Assembly: GCA_029216955.1 (NCBI GenBank)
Contig: JANAVB010010791.1
Coordinates: 1,274,685 to 1,338,684 of the forward strand
From: Iris pallida
Lineage: Eukaryota > Streptophyta > Magnoliopsida > Asparagales > Iridaceae
Direction of reading: 5' to 3'
Length of the DNA: 64,000 nt
The position numbers were made by a program, and so were the translations under genes. Position 1 is the stretch's first letter; the number at the start of each line of letters is the position of its first letter. Shown here one piece after another: positions 31,191 through 43,400 of the stretch. A model generated the notes under the pieces. The model saw only the letters and a program-made list of their open reading frames with translations, was not told the DNA's origin and ran no database searches.

Positions 31191-33060
31191 CTTTTGTTTT
31201 TATCAGAAAATATTATATATTTTATAACTGCTTCTAACCTCTTTATAGTAACCCATTATATATAATAAACTAAAGAAATTTATATATATTTAACACATAT
31301 AAATAGCAAAATATATGCTGCTAGTATGTAAGGTAACTTGCCTACATATAAACATAGGCAACAAAGAAGGTTATAAATGGTATTCCTATTTGATTATGTT
31401 AAGTTGGATGGTTGAAGAAGCTTGAATGCTAGCAAAGCTAGCTATCTAGCTTGTGCATCCGAAAATGTCTTCAGTATGGAGAACCCACCATATATTGATA
31501 AATTATTTAGCCTATATATTTACACCGTATATATATTCGATATTATAGGAACACATTGTAATTTATGTATATAATACTTTACATATATACCCTTATAGGT
31601 GGTAGATATTATACATATATATAAATACCTATAACTAGTGACACAAGACTTACCTACAAATATCAAAGTAAGGGAGGGCTTCATTAGAATTTTACCTAAC
31701 ATTGGGTGTCTCCAGAGTGTTACTTGTTCTTCCTTTCTTTAACCATGAACTGGGCCCACTATTTTAATAAGTACTTCCTTATTCCATGCATAACATTTTC
31801 TTATTGCATCTGCTTCTTATTTTTTTATTCTTTTTCGTGTGGTGAACGAGAGGAGAGCCCGGTGCAGTAGTCGAACCCGCGGCTGGAGGTGCACTCGGCC
31901 ACAGAGCTTCGACTAGCTAGGGAGAGTTATCCTTACTACTGGCAAGGTTGGGCGATACGATACTGTCGTCGAACTGACTGCTCCAACATTCTGCAGTGCA
32001 CCCGTCTGTGTAGCCGGTGCCGGGGGTCCAGAACGGGGCGGAGTGGTTGCTGGAGTAGGCCGCAGTAGCTAGTGACACCCCTCCGGCGCGGGATCACTAG
32101 AATAGTACGTTTGGAGGACTTGGACTGGTCTACCTGGTGGTTTGATGCCCCTCTCGTGCATCTACACGCCTGGCCGTGCGTGTTGGTGCCCAGGCGGGAT
32201 GACATGGCGTGCCTATCGATGACGACTTCAAGCCACGGTGATAGGACAACTCCCTTGTGGGGGCTGCCTCGTGGTGAACTCGGACTGCACAACAACGGCC
32301 ATGTCTCTGTTGTAATTCCACGGCGAGGCCGATTATGCTAACGCCAATCGACAGGAATCCTCGCACGGCTCGCATGTTCATGATTGAACAATTGACGGGG
32401 TGGTGAACGAAAATGTTGGTGGTGGGGTGAAGATATTGTATGTGGTGGTCGATGGTGTTTCCCTATGTTGCATGGAGGAGGCCGGTGATAGTTAGGTAGG
32501 TAAGAGGGAAGGGGACGATATTGGTATATCAAGTGAAGATGATGAAAAGGAAGAGTTGGAAAATGGCACTGCGGCTAGGGTTTCCTTTCCCTGGTTGTTG
32601 TTATTATATAGGCAGTTGAGTTATTAGAGTCTATGGGCTGCTTTGGGATAACCGGCCTTAGGGTTTAGGTTTTGTAGGATGTTCTATAAGAGCACAGCTG
32701 CTAAGCTACTACTTAATATACCTACACTATATTAAGATAGAAATTTGAATAAACAAAATGCATGCATATAGCAATTAATAATCCAAATAATTCATTCTAG
32801 AGTATTTAGTTGCGTAAAATAATAAATAAAAAATTTTATAATGCTTGCTAAAAAGACGAAATGACTTAATAAAGAAATTAATTACGTGGGAGGGTCTATT
32901 GGCTGTATAATGTTTATATACAAGCCAATTGATATTTCGAATGACTTAAACCCAGCAGAAATTTAAATACCATAGATATCTATTCGTCAAATAATCAAGA
33001 AACTTATAAAAAATTAATTCAAAGAAAATATTTCTAAAAATTCCGGGAAAAGGGGTCACA
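31152..33060 (-). mobile_element. Solo LTR C, segment 3 (outer part with promoter)
   Basis: Ends ggggtcaca at 33060, which on the minus strand is the LTR start TGTGACCCC. A minus-strand TATA box (32602-32612) and an aaaccctagccgc leader lie inside. The GC-rich patch 31850-32340 has overlapping open frames on both strands (31936-32295 minus, 32072-32341 plus) with no recognised domain. Bases 31683-33060 recur almost unchanged at 58856-60232. Confidence 0.75.
32602..32612 (-). promoter_or_regulatory. TATA box of LTR C
   Basis: On the minus strand cctatataata, followed by aaccctagccgc, a typical plant 5' leader phrase. This indicates that C is oriented on the minus strand. Second copy at about 59775-59785. 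Confidence 0.5.
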
Positions 33061-35568
33061 GTAGCCGCCCTGGCCGCAGCAGCCCCGGAGCAGACAAATC
33101 CGACTTCGTTTCAAAAATCCCGTCGTGACGCGTGAATCGCGCAGTCAGAATTCATGTTCCTGAACAGCAACTTTGTGTGTATTTTCTGGACGATTCGACC
33201 GTTGGATCGTCGAACTATTTTCTCCGTTGCAGTCTCGGTATACAGCTCTACCTTCACCAAAAAAATTTAGCCATTAATTCTGTCATTTGCTAGGTTAAAT
33301 TTGGCCACCAATTACCCGAATAATTTTGACAGTTTCGTGGTGCCAACTTTGTAGATTTATTTCTCCGCCAACGTAGCTCTGTTTAGTAAGACACCAATTC
33401 CTGTGCACAGCTGGTATAACCCTTTTCTTATGATAAGAATTTTGTTTCATCGTGAGGTCGTTTGATTGGATGAATTTGATGCCAAAGTTGGTCGTTCGAA
33501 TTCATAAATTTCAACTTGTAAAATTTTAATTTTGGACCCGGGACTCTGGATTCTAATTCTGACACCACTAGTGGACTCATGGTATCGTTCTGCCCCAAAT
33601 TCATATATAGTTTGCTAGATTTGGTGGACATGGGACCCGACACGTATTTCGGTGTAAATCGGGTCCCATATTCCGGTTTGATGGGTCATTTTAAGATTGG
33701 CTCATCGGAATCCAATTCTGGATATACCGTTAGGTTCGTATTGTCCTTCTGGACTCGTTGACATATACTTTGCTAGAATTAGTGGACTTTGTCTTTGGCA
33801 CGCATTTTCGTGCAAACCGGATTCCAACATCTGGGTCAACGTGTCATTTTGAAATTCATATATAGTTTACTAGATTTGGAGAACATGGGCCTAGGTACGC
33901 ATTTCGGTGCAAATCGGGTCCCACAGTCCCAGTCGACGGGTCATTTTGAGATCGGCTCATCGGAATCCAATTCCGGATGTATCGTTGGTTTCATATCGTC
34001 ACTCTAGACTCGTGAACATATAGTTTGCTAGATTTTGATGACTTTAATACCTACACGAATTTTGGTACAATTTGGTCCAATATTTTAACCCAAAATTGCC
34101 ATTTTGCCCCCGTATCCATAATTGGACTTATTGATAGTATATCTTAGCTATTTTTCTTATTTCGGGAACGTTGGTGATGTTTGTTTCAGTATCCGGAGAT
34201 GTTCGTGGAGACCCCTATGTTGCTACCATTCTTGGACTTGACAATTTGCCTGCGAGACATCATCGGATTATTGCTTCACTACAGGCAAGATACCTTGCCA
34301 TACTTTTTCTGTTTACATCATTCATATCTATTCTTGTGTTGTTAGTTGGTGATACTGGTAGTGTTCGTCCAAGGATGACTTGGGTGCTATCGATGGTGGT
34401 ATCGATGTTATGGGTGCGTGCGTGTGACTTAGAGTTAGTAGACGTACCTAGAAGGGTGAAGTTATCCCGAATAACTTATATGACTTGTCACGAGACATTA
34501 CACGGTACTGTGAGTGAGGATTCATTGTGTTGGCACGAGCTTATGCATTCGACTGATCATCGATGGGAGCGGTTCGTCTATCGGTACATATAGAGCTAGA
34601 TGATGTCTAGGTTAGAGACTCACATTGAGATATGGATTGTCTGAGTTGTGGATACGACTTGTACATTTCCTTGTACGAAAAAGGCAATCAGTTGGCGTAT
34701 GGGACAGACAGTTATTTTATTTTAGCCTCAGTGTGACTCAGTTATGGGCGTGGTTACCATGAGACATACATACACTAGGGATATGTCCGATAGCGGCCAC
34801 TAGCTGCGCTAGGTACGGTCGGAAGGTATACTAGTACATATATGTTTACATTAGCTCGTGGTTCGATGTCAGTCCGTATTTTAACGCAAATTCTTTATTC
34901 ACCTACCCATACGCTCCAAAGTCATCTTCAACATGCATTCACATAGAATGGTTAGTTCGTGTACCTATGTCGGATCGTATCATGGGACAGTAACTTATCA
35001 TGGGCTGGTATGATATTCATTGATCATGGTTGGTCAGAGATATGGTTTACTGATTGATGATTGGATATTGGACCGTGTTATGATTCGGGTTGGTTTTTTT
35101 ATTCAATTCATATTATGGCATGTATTTTCGTATCTTGCTACGTCTCACTGAGGACCTGGTGATCTCTCCAGATATTTGCTAAGAAGTTAGTACAGAGTAG
35201 CTGGACAGGTATTGTGTGATGCACTGATGTTTCAGGTATATATATGTTTTCTCTAGTATTTCATTTACTCTTTCCTGTATACATTTACCTTTATTTGCTT
35301 CATGTTGCTATGTAGCCTATTATTTGCAAGCTTATTCCTTTCTCGAGTTTGCTCGAACATGTATATTACTGGGTGGCTAACTTTAATATTTTATCTTTAT
35401 TCTTGATATTCGTTTCGTTACTGTGGATTAAGATATAGATGATAAATTACTTTTAGTACCATTGACAACGTAGTACGTCTAGGGATAAGTCCATTAAATT
35501 GGAAACTTATCCTAGATCATATTGCTCGCTTATCAAGTTCTTGTATATTTTAGAACTGGGGTGTGACA
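33061..35568 (+). mobile_element. Element A1, 5' LTR, second part
   Basis: Starts with the second copy of gtagc (33061-33065) and continues the LTR from 11025, ending ggtgtgaca at 35568. It includes degenerate internal repeats around tttgctagattt(g/a)gtggac (33590-34060) and an open frame of 140 aa at 34171-34593. Confidence 0.85.
34171..34593 (+). other. 140-aa open frame in the A LTR, no known family
   Basis: The reading begins MVMFVSVSGDV and includes a hydrophobic run (YLAILFLFTSFISILVLLV) and WHELMHSTDH. Homologous frames are at 42918-43163 (stopped after 81 aa by TAG) and 48918-49349 (143 aa, intact), and an identical one at 61342-61764. The start is preceded by ttcgggaacgttg and shortly followed by tttgtttcag, which could be a splice acceptor. 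No domain recognised; probably not a gene, but kept because the frame survives in two diverged LTRs. Confidence 0.25.
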
Positions 35569-35576
35569 TATTTTTG

Positions 35577-35594
35577 TGGTGGCCCATGCAGGTC
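35577..35594 (+). promoter_or_regulatory. Element A1 primer-binding site, tRNA-Ile type
   Basis: tggtggcccatgcaggtc, 8 nt after the LTR end. It matches over 18 nt the reverse complement of plant tRNA-Ile(AAU) plus CCA as I recall it. A2 has one change (44303-44320). Confidence 0.7.
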
Positions 35595-38550
35595 TAGATA
35601 AATCGTTTCAGTTATGTTATTGTACTGAACGAGCATGCATTAGGATATATATTAGAACCACAATCCACTACTACTATTGAAAATTCCTTCGACTTCTACT
35701 GTCGCCCTTGAAAATTCGTATTTATGCTCAATCATGCCATTCTTGAATTCCTATTTATGAATTCTTGACTTTCCTCCATCGGAAGGAAGAACATTTGTGT
35801 TGATGATCATTTTGTCATTATCTTATTATTGATTGCAACTAAGACAGATAGAATATTTCATAGGTGGTTATTTAGGGTATGTAGAAGGTTTGGATAGACG
35901 TCACTACTAGATGTACCGATACGATATGAATGACAATTCTATCGAGGTTTAGTTCCTATAGGAAAATCCCTCGGGTTGAATGATTTGCTGAGTCGCAAAT
36001 TAGTGATTCGACAACATTATGTAAATTATCACATTGAGTCAGAAAGTTTTACCTAAAGGATATAGTAACCCATGCTTGACAGGACTACGTGACTAGCTAA
36101 GGTGGGTAGGCTTGTATATACACTCCACCAAGATAGGATATGGAATTGAGTACGATACCAGCTTAACCCCAACAGAAAACACGAGGATCATTAGACTAAA
36201 CCATGCCGCCCTTGTCTAGGCTAGCCTAAGTTGGAATAGAAGTTAACGTGATCCATGCGGGTTGATTTGAAGAATATGAAGATTCCTTGATCATAAAGGA
36301 TGGGATGAGTACGAATACAACTTGAAGGAAGATACATTTGGACTTTTGATTAAAGAGCACAAACCTGAAGGATGGTAGAAAATAGAGTCTGAGGATTCTG
36401 ACGGGATAAAACAAATTGATAGAGCATGATGATCATGACTAGATATAAACTTTGGAGTTATATTGTACAAAAAAATTTGAAGAATTTTCACGTAGAGGTT
36501 ATAAAAATCATGAGTATGATATAATGGGAAAAGAAATTTTCTTGGATAATAAGGAATTGTCCTAGGATGATTAGGTATCAGGCAGAAATGTGATCTAGGA
36601 ATAGGTAAGACTAAGTTAGACTAGTCAACCAACTCTATATTGGATGAGTCAAACCTTGAATGAACTATTGGAGATGGGGACTGAAAGAATGACCAATAGA
36701 GTTAGACTATGATAGAGGTATTAGATATAAGTGCTTACTTGACCAAGACTCAAATATTTCCTAGCAGATAGTTAGGCGTGCTTATGGGAACGTATAATTG
36801 CTTATGGATAGATAAGATAAATCATTGGTTATGCTGTTATTGGATATAAATTAAGGCTCGTAAAGGTATAGCATGGAGTTTCAGGGTTGATCAAGTTTAA
36901 GAATTGATCATGGTCTTCGATGACTAATCGTAGCCAAGGATCTAGGAATAAAGTTAGAACCGTACCTTAAAAGGTAGACTAGTAAACTCTTCGTTGATGC
37001 AAGATAGTTAGAGACCCTAGAGGAATGATAACTGGAACTTTGTATTGGGTATACAAGAAGAGATAATTATAACAAACAGTACATTTAGTCTGAATAAATG
37101 AAAATAGATAGGATTGAGATTTCAGGAAAAGTTATCGAGACGATGATTATGACCATGATTATCTACGATAATATAAAGAGGATTACAGAGAGAACTATAC
37201 CTTAAGCAAGATCTTGAAGTTGAGATCCAGATAAAGAATGAGGAGACTGTCCCGAGGAGATAGATGATACAAAATTTATGATAGAAAGAAACAAGGAAAG
37301 AAGTTGATATGAAAATTATACCATGAAGCCTTGTAAGCACCTGACAAAGATTATGGCATGAGATGAAAAGAAAAGATTTCAAGATAGGGAGGTGGAGTAA
37401 TCCTAAATAGATTGGTAAGTCGGATCTAGAGTAGAATTGTGCATAGTGGATGATACATTTCAGAAGATAAAGATGTTTTATAAGGATGAAAGAGGTTAAT
37501 AATTAAATGTCGTATGTTTTCGAGGATAGAGAATATTGTGAGCAGTCTGATACTGAGTTAGCAAAAATTATAATTAAGAAGAAATAGAGTGTACTAATAG
37601 AAAATGGATGATACTCAGGACTTTCAAATACTATGAGTTTGATTCTGGATTAAGATTGGCTAGCCGTATTTGAGGGACCACATGTTATCCTAAGAACCTG
37701 ATAGAGAGGCTAAACTATAGTATGAATTGATATACAATTACCTCAGCCCGCTGGATTTTCAGAATATTCTAAGTGACTGGAAGATTATTGTTTTAGACGT
37801 ATCCATATTCTTTCATTTTCTACTACTAAGCTCGTAAATCACGTTTGCGTGATTTAGCAATTTTTATCATTATAAAAACACGATTAAGAAGACCCTATTC
37901 TTCCCTAGCCATGCCTTGATTTTAAACCAAAACCTTGATTTCACACCTCTTCTGCCTAATGATCATATTACCCTAAGACGCCATTCCTTCCTTCCAAATC
38001 CCTAAATCAAGTATCTACCTAGTCGTACCTTATTCTTATGGAAAAAAAAATCTGGAACTTTTTAAAATTTTCCTTAACATGATATGTAACTCCTCTGTTC
38101 ACAATTCTCCTAAACTTGCCTCCTTACTATGACCCTATGAATCCCTTTATGCCACCTCGCCCTAGTTATGTCCATCCGAGTCAATATCTTCTAACAAGTT
38201 GAAACTCTAACCCATATAGGAGTAGCACTGAATTAATAGTAATCCCCTTGTAGAGTTATTGACCAATAGTTCCATGATAGTACCTAAGTTACCTTAGATT
38301 TGTGTAGACTGTAATACCTAATTTTTCGTATTCCTTCCAAAACCTTGCTGGTAGGATCATGACCATGGCCTAGTTGTTGCATTTATAAAGCTGAGGTGCA
38401 TTTAGAATTGAGTAGGATATACACCCTAGATATTAGTGGCATCAGCATCCCACATGAACCATATACGACTAATCGTACTTGACTCATTTAAGATATTAAT
38501 CTTCTATCCTTTTATACTATGCCTTAATGTAATTTCGAAGACGAAATTCT

Positions 38551-38565
38551 CTAAGGTGGGTAGGT
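38551..38565 (+). promoter_or_regulatory. Element A1 polypurine tract
   Basis: ctaaggtgggtaggt directly before the 3' LTR, preceded by cgaagacgaaattct. It is very close to the block ending at 19319 in element B. Confidence 0.75.
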
Positions 38566-39514
38566 TGTAAGCCCCCTAGATTTTAGGATTTATTTTAAAA
38601 ATTTTAAATGAATTATTTTCAATAAATATTTTATTATAATTAGTTTTGATCATTCAATATACTTTTCCATGACTTTGATTTTTGGAGCGCCAGAGATGTC
38701 AATCTCTTGAAACGTCCTTCATGAGTTTTGATCTAGACAAATTTATCTTCATTTTGATATACTATGTCCCACTCAAACTTGTTCTCTTGTATTCTATTTA
38801 CATCGCACAACTTTTTGGTCAATTGAGGCCAATTGATCAACTATCAAAAAATATGGCCCAACTTCCAATTTAACTTTGGGGCTCGATATCGGTCCAACCT
38901 AATCTACCCAATATATGGTTTTAACCTATTTTGAGCCTTCTATGCACATGTCACTTGAGTGCCATCCAATTGAGCTCTCGTATGCTACTATTTCATCAAT
39001 GATTATAAATGACCAAATTTGTAGTCATGACCATACCTAGCCCAATCCTGATCCAACCTAACCCAAATGAACCTAACCCAAACTACTTATGACTCCTTCA
39101 TGACCACCCAAACACACAACACCACACAACCCTCTACAAAACACCAAGCACCATAAGCATGACAGTACCCTCGGACCAATGGATAAAAGCCATTCCAATG
39201 AACCCACATTTTGGGTAAGTCCTCAACTCCCTTCCATCCATGCACCCTAGTTTTGGACAAACCCAAAGGAGGCTCATTTAATGTGATCCATCTCCACATA
39301 TTATTTTCTAGTCATACCACATGACTTAACATATGGGTTAACCAACCTCACACTCAACCTCTCTCATTTTAAACATACACCTCCCCCTTTCTATACATGG
39401 CCGACCAAACACCCTTCATTCCCATTCTACTACCGCTGTGTCATCTCTTCCTTACTCTCTCATGCAAAGTAAAACCTAAGGTATCTCCTCCTTCCCAACT
39501 CCTCCCACGACTTC
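38566..39514 (+). mobile_element. Element A1 3' LTR, truncated at the duplication junction
   Basis: Starts tgtaagcccc and follows the LTR for about 949 bp. Within the phrase ctcctcccacgacttc it switches abruptly to MULE sequence (gagacattatac, 39515). The rest of this LTR is absent, which marks the tandem duplication breakpoint. Confidence 0.85.
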
Positions 39515-40406
39515 GAGACATTATACAGTTTGTAGACTAGGTTAGAATATAGTGTACTAGCTAACGTTAAAATTTGAACGTTAAAGTTCTAACATATAGT
39601 TTTTAAAGGTTTTTTTTTCATCTATATATAGTATCACACACACTTGTTTTTTCCATCATACACTACACTTGTTTCCTTCACCATATTCATAATTTTATTT
39701 CATTTTTACTAGAAACCAGACGGTGAATTCTATTCAACACAAAAGAAATTCAACTAGCCAGACTCTACTTCGAGGATTGTCTCCCACCATCTCTTTCTAA
39801 GATATTTTCCATAATCTACTACCAAACTTGATTTTCAGCTCTCTTTCTAAGCTACGTCTTGTTCGGAAGTTTGTGACAATGGATCAAAATTTATCAATAA
39901 TTTGCTATCATTAACGTGTATTAGATGGATTATCTTACCAACGAGGTAGTACTCATCTTTCCACTTATCACATTAGCTAGTTTACGTAATATTATTAGTG
40001 ATGTTTTTCCATCTGTTATGAATTTAGAATAAGGTGGTTTTTTAAAGATACATTTTTAATAGTAGAGAGTGAAGAAACATGGAATTTTATTGTTCAAAGT
40101 AAGTTAAGTTCATCTTGCATTAAAATTTATATCAATCCACCAGAACCAAATAACGACACAACTATCACTTCAAGTAGTCAACTTTTTGTAATAATCAAGA
40201 TTTAATTATGGTCACAGTTCTATAAACAAAATTGAGGAGAACGTTGATACTGGAATCAGTGATGTCGACGATGAACACAGTGATGATATAATTGAAGATT
40301 TAGATTTGTTGGAAAACCATTTAATTCTCCTTACGAATTTTAGAAATTTTATTAGTGACCTAGAACGTAGATATAATTTTAGTTATTCATCTAAACATAA
40401 CAATCC
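39515..40406 (+). mobile_element. Duplicate of the MULE 5' part (promoter and transposase N-terminus)
   Basis: Nearly the same as 8724-9614 apart from scattered differences, including the TATA box (39622-39631) and ATG (39879). It lacks the MULE left TIR. It ends in the same aatcc (40402-40406), followed by an A LTR. Confidence 0.88.
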
Positions 40407-43400
40407 TATAAGCCCCTTGGATTTTAGGTTTTCTTTAATTTTCAATAAATATTTTATTATAATTAGTTTTGATCATTCAATATACTTCTTCGTGACTTTG
40501 ATTTTTGGAGCGCCAGAGATGTCAATTTCTCGAAACGTCCTTCGTGAGTTTTGATCTAGACAAGTTTATCTTCATTTTGATATATCATGTTCCACTCAAA
40601 ATGTTTCTCTTGTATTCTATTTATATCGCAAACTTTCTGGTCAATTTAGGCCAATTGATCATCTACCGAAAAATATGGCCTAACTTTCAATTTAATTTCG
40701 GGGCTAGACATCGGTCCAACATAATCGACCCAATATATGGTTTTGACATATTTTGAGCCTGATACGTGCATGTCACTTACGTGCCATCCAATTGAGCTCC
40801 CACATGATACTATTTCATCAATGATTATAAATGACTAAATTTGTAGTCATGACCATATCTAGCCCAATTTTTATCCGACCTAATCCAAATGAATCTAATT
40901 CAAACTACATATGACTCCCTCATGACCACCCAAACGCATAAAACCACACAACCCTCTACAAAACACCAAGCACCATAAGCATGACACTACCCTAGGACCA
41001 ATGGATAAAAGCCATTCCCATGAACCCATATTTGGGTAAGTCCTCAACTCCCTTTCATCCATGTACCCTATTTTTGGACAAACCCAAAGGAGGCTCGTTG
41101 TGATCCATCCCCACCTATCATTTTCTAGTTATACCACATGACTTAACATATGGGTTAACCAACCTCACACTCAACCTCTCTTCTCTCTTATTTTAAACAC
41201 ACACCTCCTCCTTCCCATGCATGGCTGACCAAACACCCTCTATTCCTATTCTACTACTGTTGTGTCATCTCCCTCTTCCTCACTCTCTCATCCAAAGTAA
41301 ACCCTAAGGAATCTCCTCCTTCCCAACTCCTCCCATAACTTCTCCTTCAATTTTTTTCTTTACCTCCTCCTTCATTACTTCTTCTCCTTCCCCTTCATTT
41401 CTCCACCTCTTCCCCCATAACCCTTCACCAAGCTGCTGCTACATCTCCTTCTCCTTCTTCCTCTTCCTAGCCACTGTTATGGTCCAGCCTCACCCCCGGT
41501 GCAATGACGTGCAGAGTCGCACAGTTTTACGCCTCTTTCCCGCGCACGAGCATGGCGCTACTCCTCCCGTACCGTCGGCGAAGTCCTGGCGTCGCCCGCT
41601 ACTGTGTGAGCCGCGAGCCACCCTACATGCCTTCCCGCGTGCCCCCTCCCTATGGCAACGTCGTACGCACACAGTAGCAGCACTTTGTGTGCACTTTCCG
41701 CCCACGCTACATGACCGCCCTCACCGACGGCCACCACTGGTCGCCCTTCACCGTGCTGTGGCCACGCGCTGCCCGTGCATGCCTCCGCGTGGCAGCCGCC
41801 CTGACCACAGCAGTCCCGGAGCAGATGAATCTAACTTTATTTCAAAAATCACGTCGTGACGCGCGAATCGCGCAGTCAGAATTCATGTTCCTGAACGGCA
41901 ACTTCGTGCGTGTTTTTTGGGCGATTCGACCGTTGGATCATCGAACTATTTCCTCCATTGTAATCTCGGTATATAGCTCTAACTTCACCTAAAATTTTAG
42001 CCATTAGTTCTGTCATTTGCTAGGCTAAATTTGGCCACCAAATTGCCCGAATAATTGTATTTATTTTTAACAGTTTTGTGGTGCCAACTTTGTAGATTTG
42101 TTTCTCCGCCAACATAGCTCCATTTGGCGAGCCACCAATTCCTGTGCACGGTTGGTATAACCCTCTTCTTATGATAAAATTTTTGTTTCATTATGAGATC
42201 GTTTGATTGGTTGAATTCGACGCCAAAGTTGGTCGTCCGAATTCATTATTGTCAACTTGTAAAATTCTAATTTTGGATACGGGACTCCGGATTCTAATTC
42301 TGACAACACCAGTAGACCCGTGGCGTCGTTCTGCCCCGAATTCATATATAGTTTGCTAGATTTGGTGGACATGGGACCCAACACGTATTTTGGTGCAAAT
42401 CGGGTCCCATATTCTGGTTTGATGGGTCATTTTGAGATCGGCTCATCGGAATCCAATTCTGGATATATAGTTGGGTTCGTATCGTCCTTTTGGACTCGTT
42501 GACATATACTTTGCTAGATTTAGTAGATTTTGGCTCTGGTACGTATTTCAGTATAAACCGGATTCTAACGTCCGTGTCAACGGGTCATTTTGAGATTCAT
42601 ATATAGTTTGCTAGATTTGGAGGACATAGGTCCACGCATGCATTTTGGTACAAATCGGGTCCCACAGTCCGGGTCGACGGGTCATTTTGAGATCATCTAA
42701 TCGGAATCCAATTCTGGATGTATCGTTGGGTTCGTATCGTCATTCTACACTCGTGAACATATAGTTTGCTAGATTTTGATGACTTTGATCCTCATACAAA
42801 TTTTGGTGCAATTTGGTACAACGAGGACCATATTTTGACCCAAAATTATTATTTTGCCCCCGTGTCTAGAATTGGACTTATGGATAGTATACCTTAGTTA
42901 TTTTTCTTATTTCGGGAATGTTGGTGATGTTTGTTTCAGTATCCGGAGACGTTCATGGAGACCCCTATGTTTCTACCTTTCTTGGACTTGACGATTTGCC
43001 TGCAGGACATCATCAGATTATTGCTTCACTACAGGAAAGATACCTTGCCATACTTGTTCTGTTTACATCATTCATATCTATTCTTGTGTTATTAGTTGGT
43101 GATACTGGTAGTGTTCGTCCAAGGATGACTTGGGTGCTATCGATGGTGGTATCGATGTTATAGGTGCGTGCGTGTGACTTAGAGTTAGTAGACATACCCT
43201 GAAGGATGAAGTTATCCCGAATAACTTTTATGACTTGTCTCGAGATATTACACGGCACTGTGAGTGAGGATTCATTGTGTTGGCACGAGCTTACGCATTC
43301 GACTGGTCATCGGTGGGAGTGGTTCGTCTATCGGTACATATAGAGTTAGATGATGTCTAGGTTAGAGACTCGCATTGATATGTGGATTGTCTGAGTTATG

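Larger units (their letters stand above)
35569..38565 (+). mobile_element. Element A1 internal region (no gag-pol recognised)
   Basis: About 3.0 kb between the LTRs, AT-rich and full of stops in all frames, with no gag, protease, RT, RNase H or integrase motif that I can recognise. It starts with a primer-binding site and ends with a B-like polypurine tract. A weak ILD.DWLA phrase near 37640-37660 hints at eroded protease-region sequence. LTRs longer than the internal region and lack of coding capacity fit a non-autonomous LARD-like element. Confidence 0.65.

Noticed and set aside
31936..32341. Overlapping open frames on both strands in a GC-rich patch of LTR C (119 aa minus, 89 aa plus)
   Set aside because: No domain, overlapping on opposite strands, inside an LTR. 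Their perfect conservation at 59109-59514 only reflects the near-identical second copy.
35577..35594. Match to tRNA-Ile considered as a tRNA gene fragment
   Set aside because: Only the 3'-end complement including the CCA part is present, directly after an LTR, which is what a primer-binding site looks like. No cloverleaf is encoded.
36226..36491. Minus-strand frames MFYPVRIL and MKILQIFL in the A internal region, repeated in A2 and the second copy
   Set aside because: Short, with no domain. Repetition is explained by the element being present in several copies.
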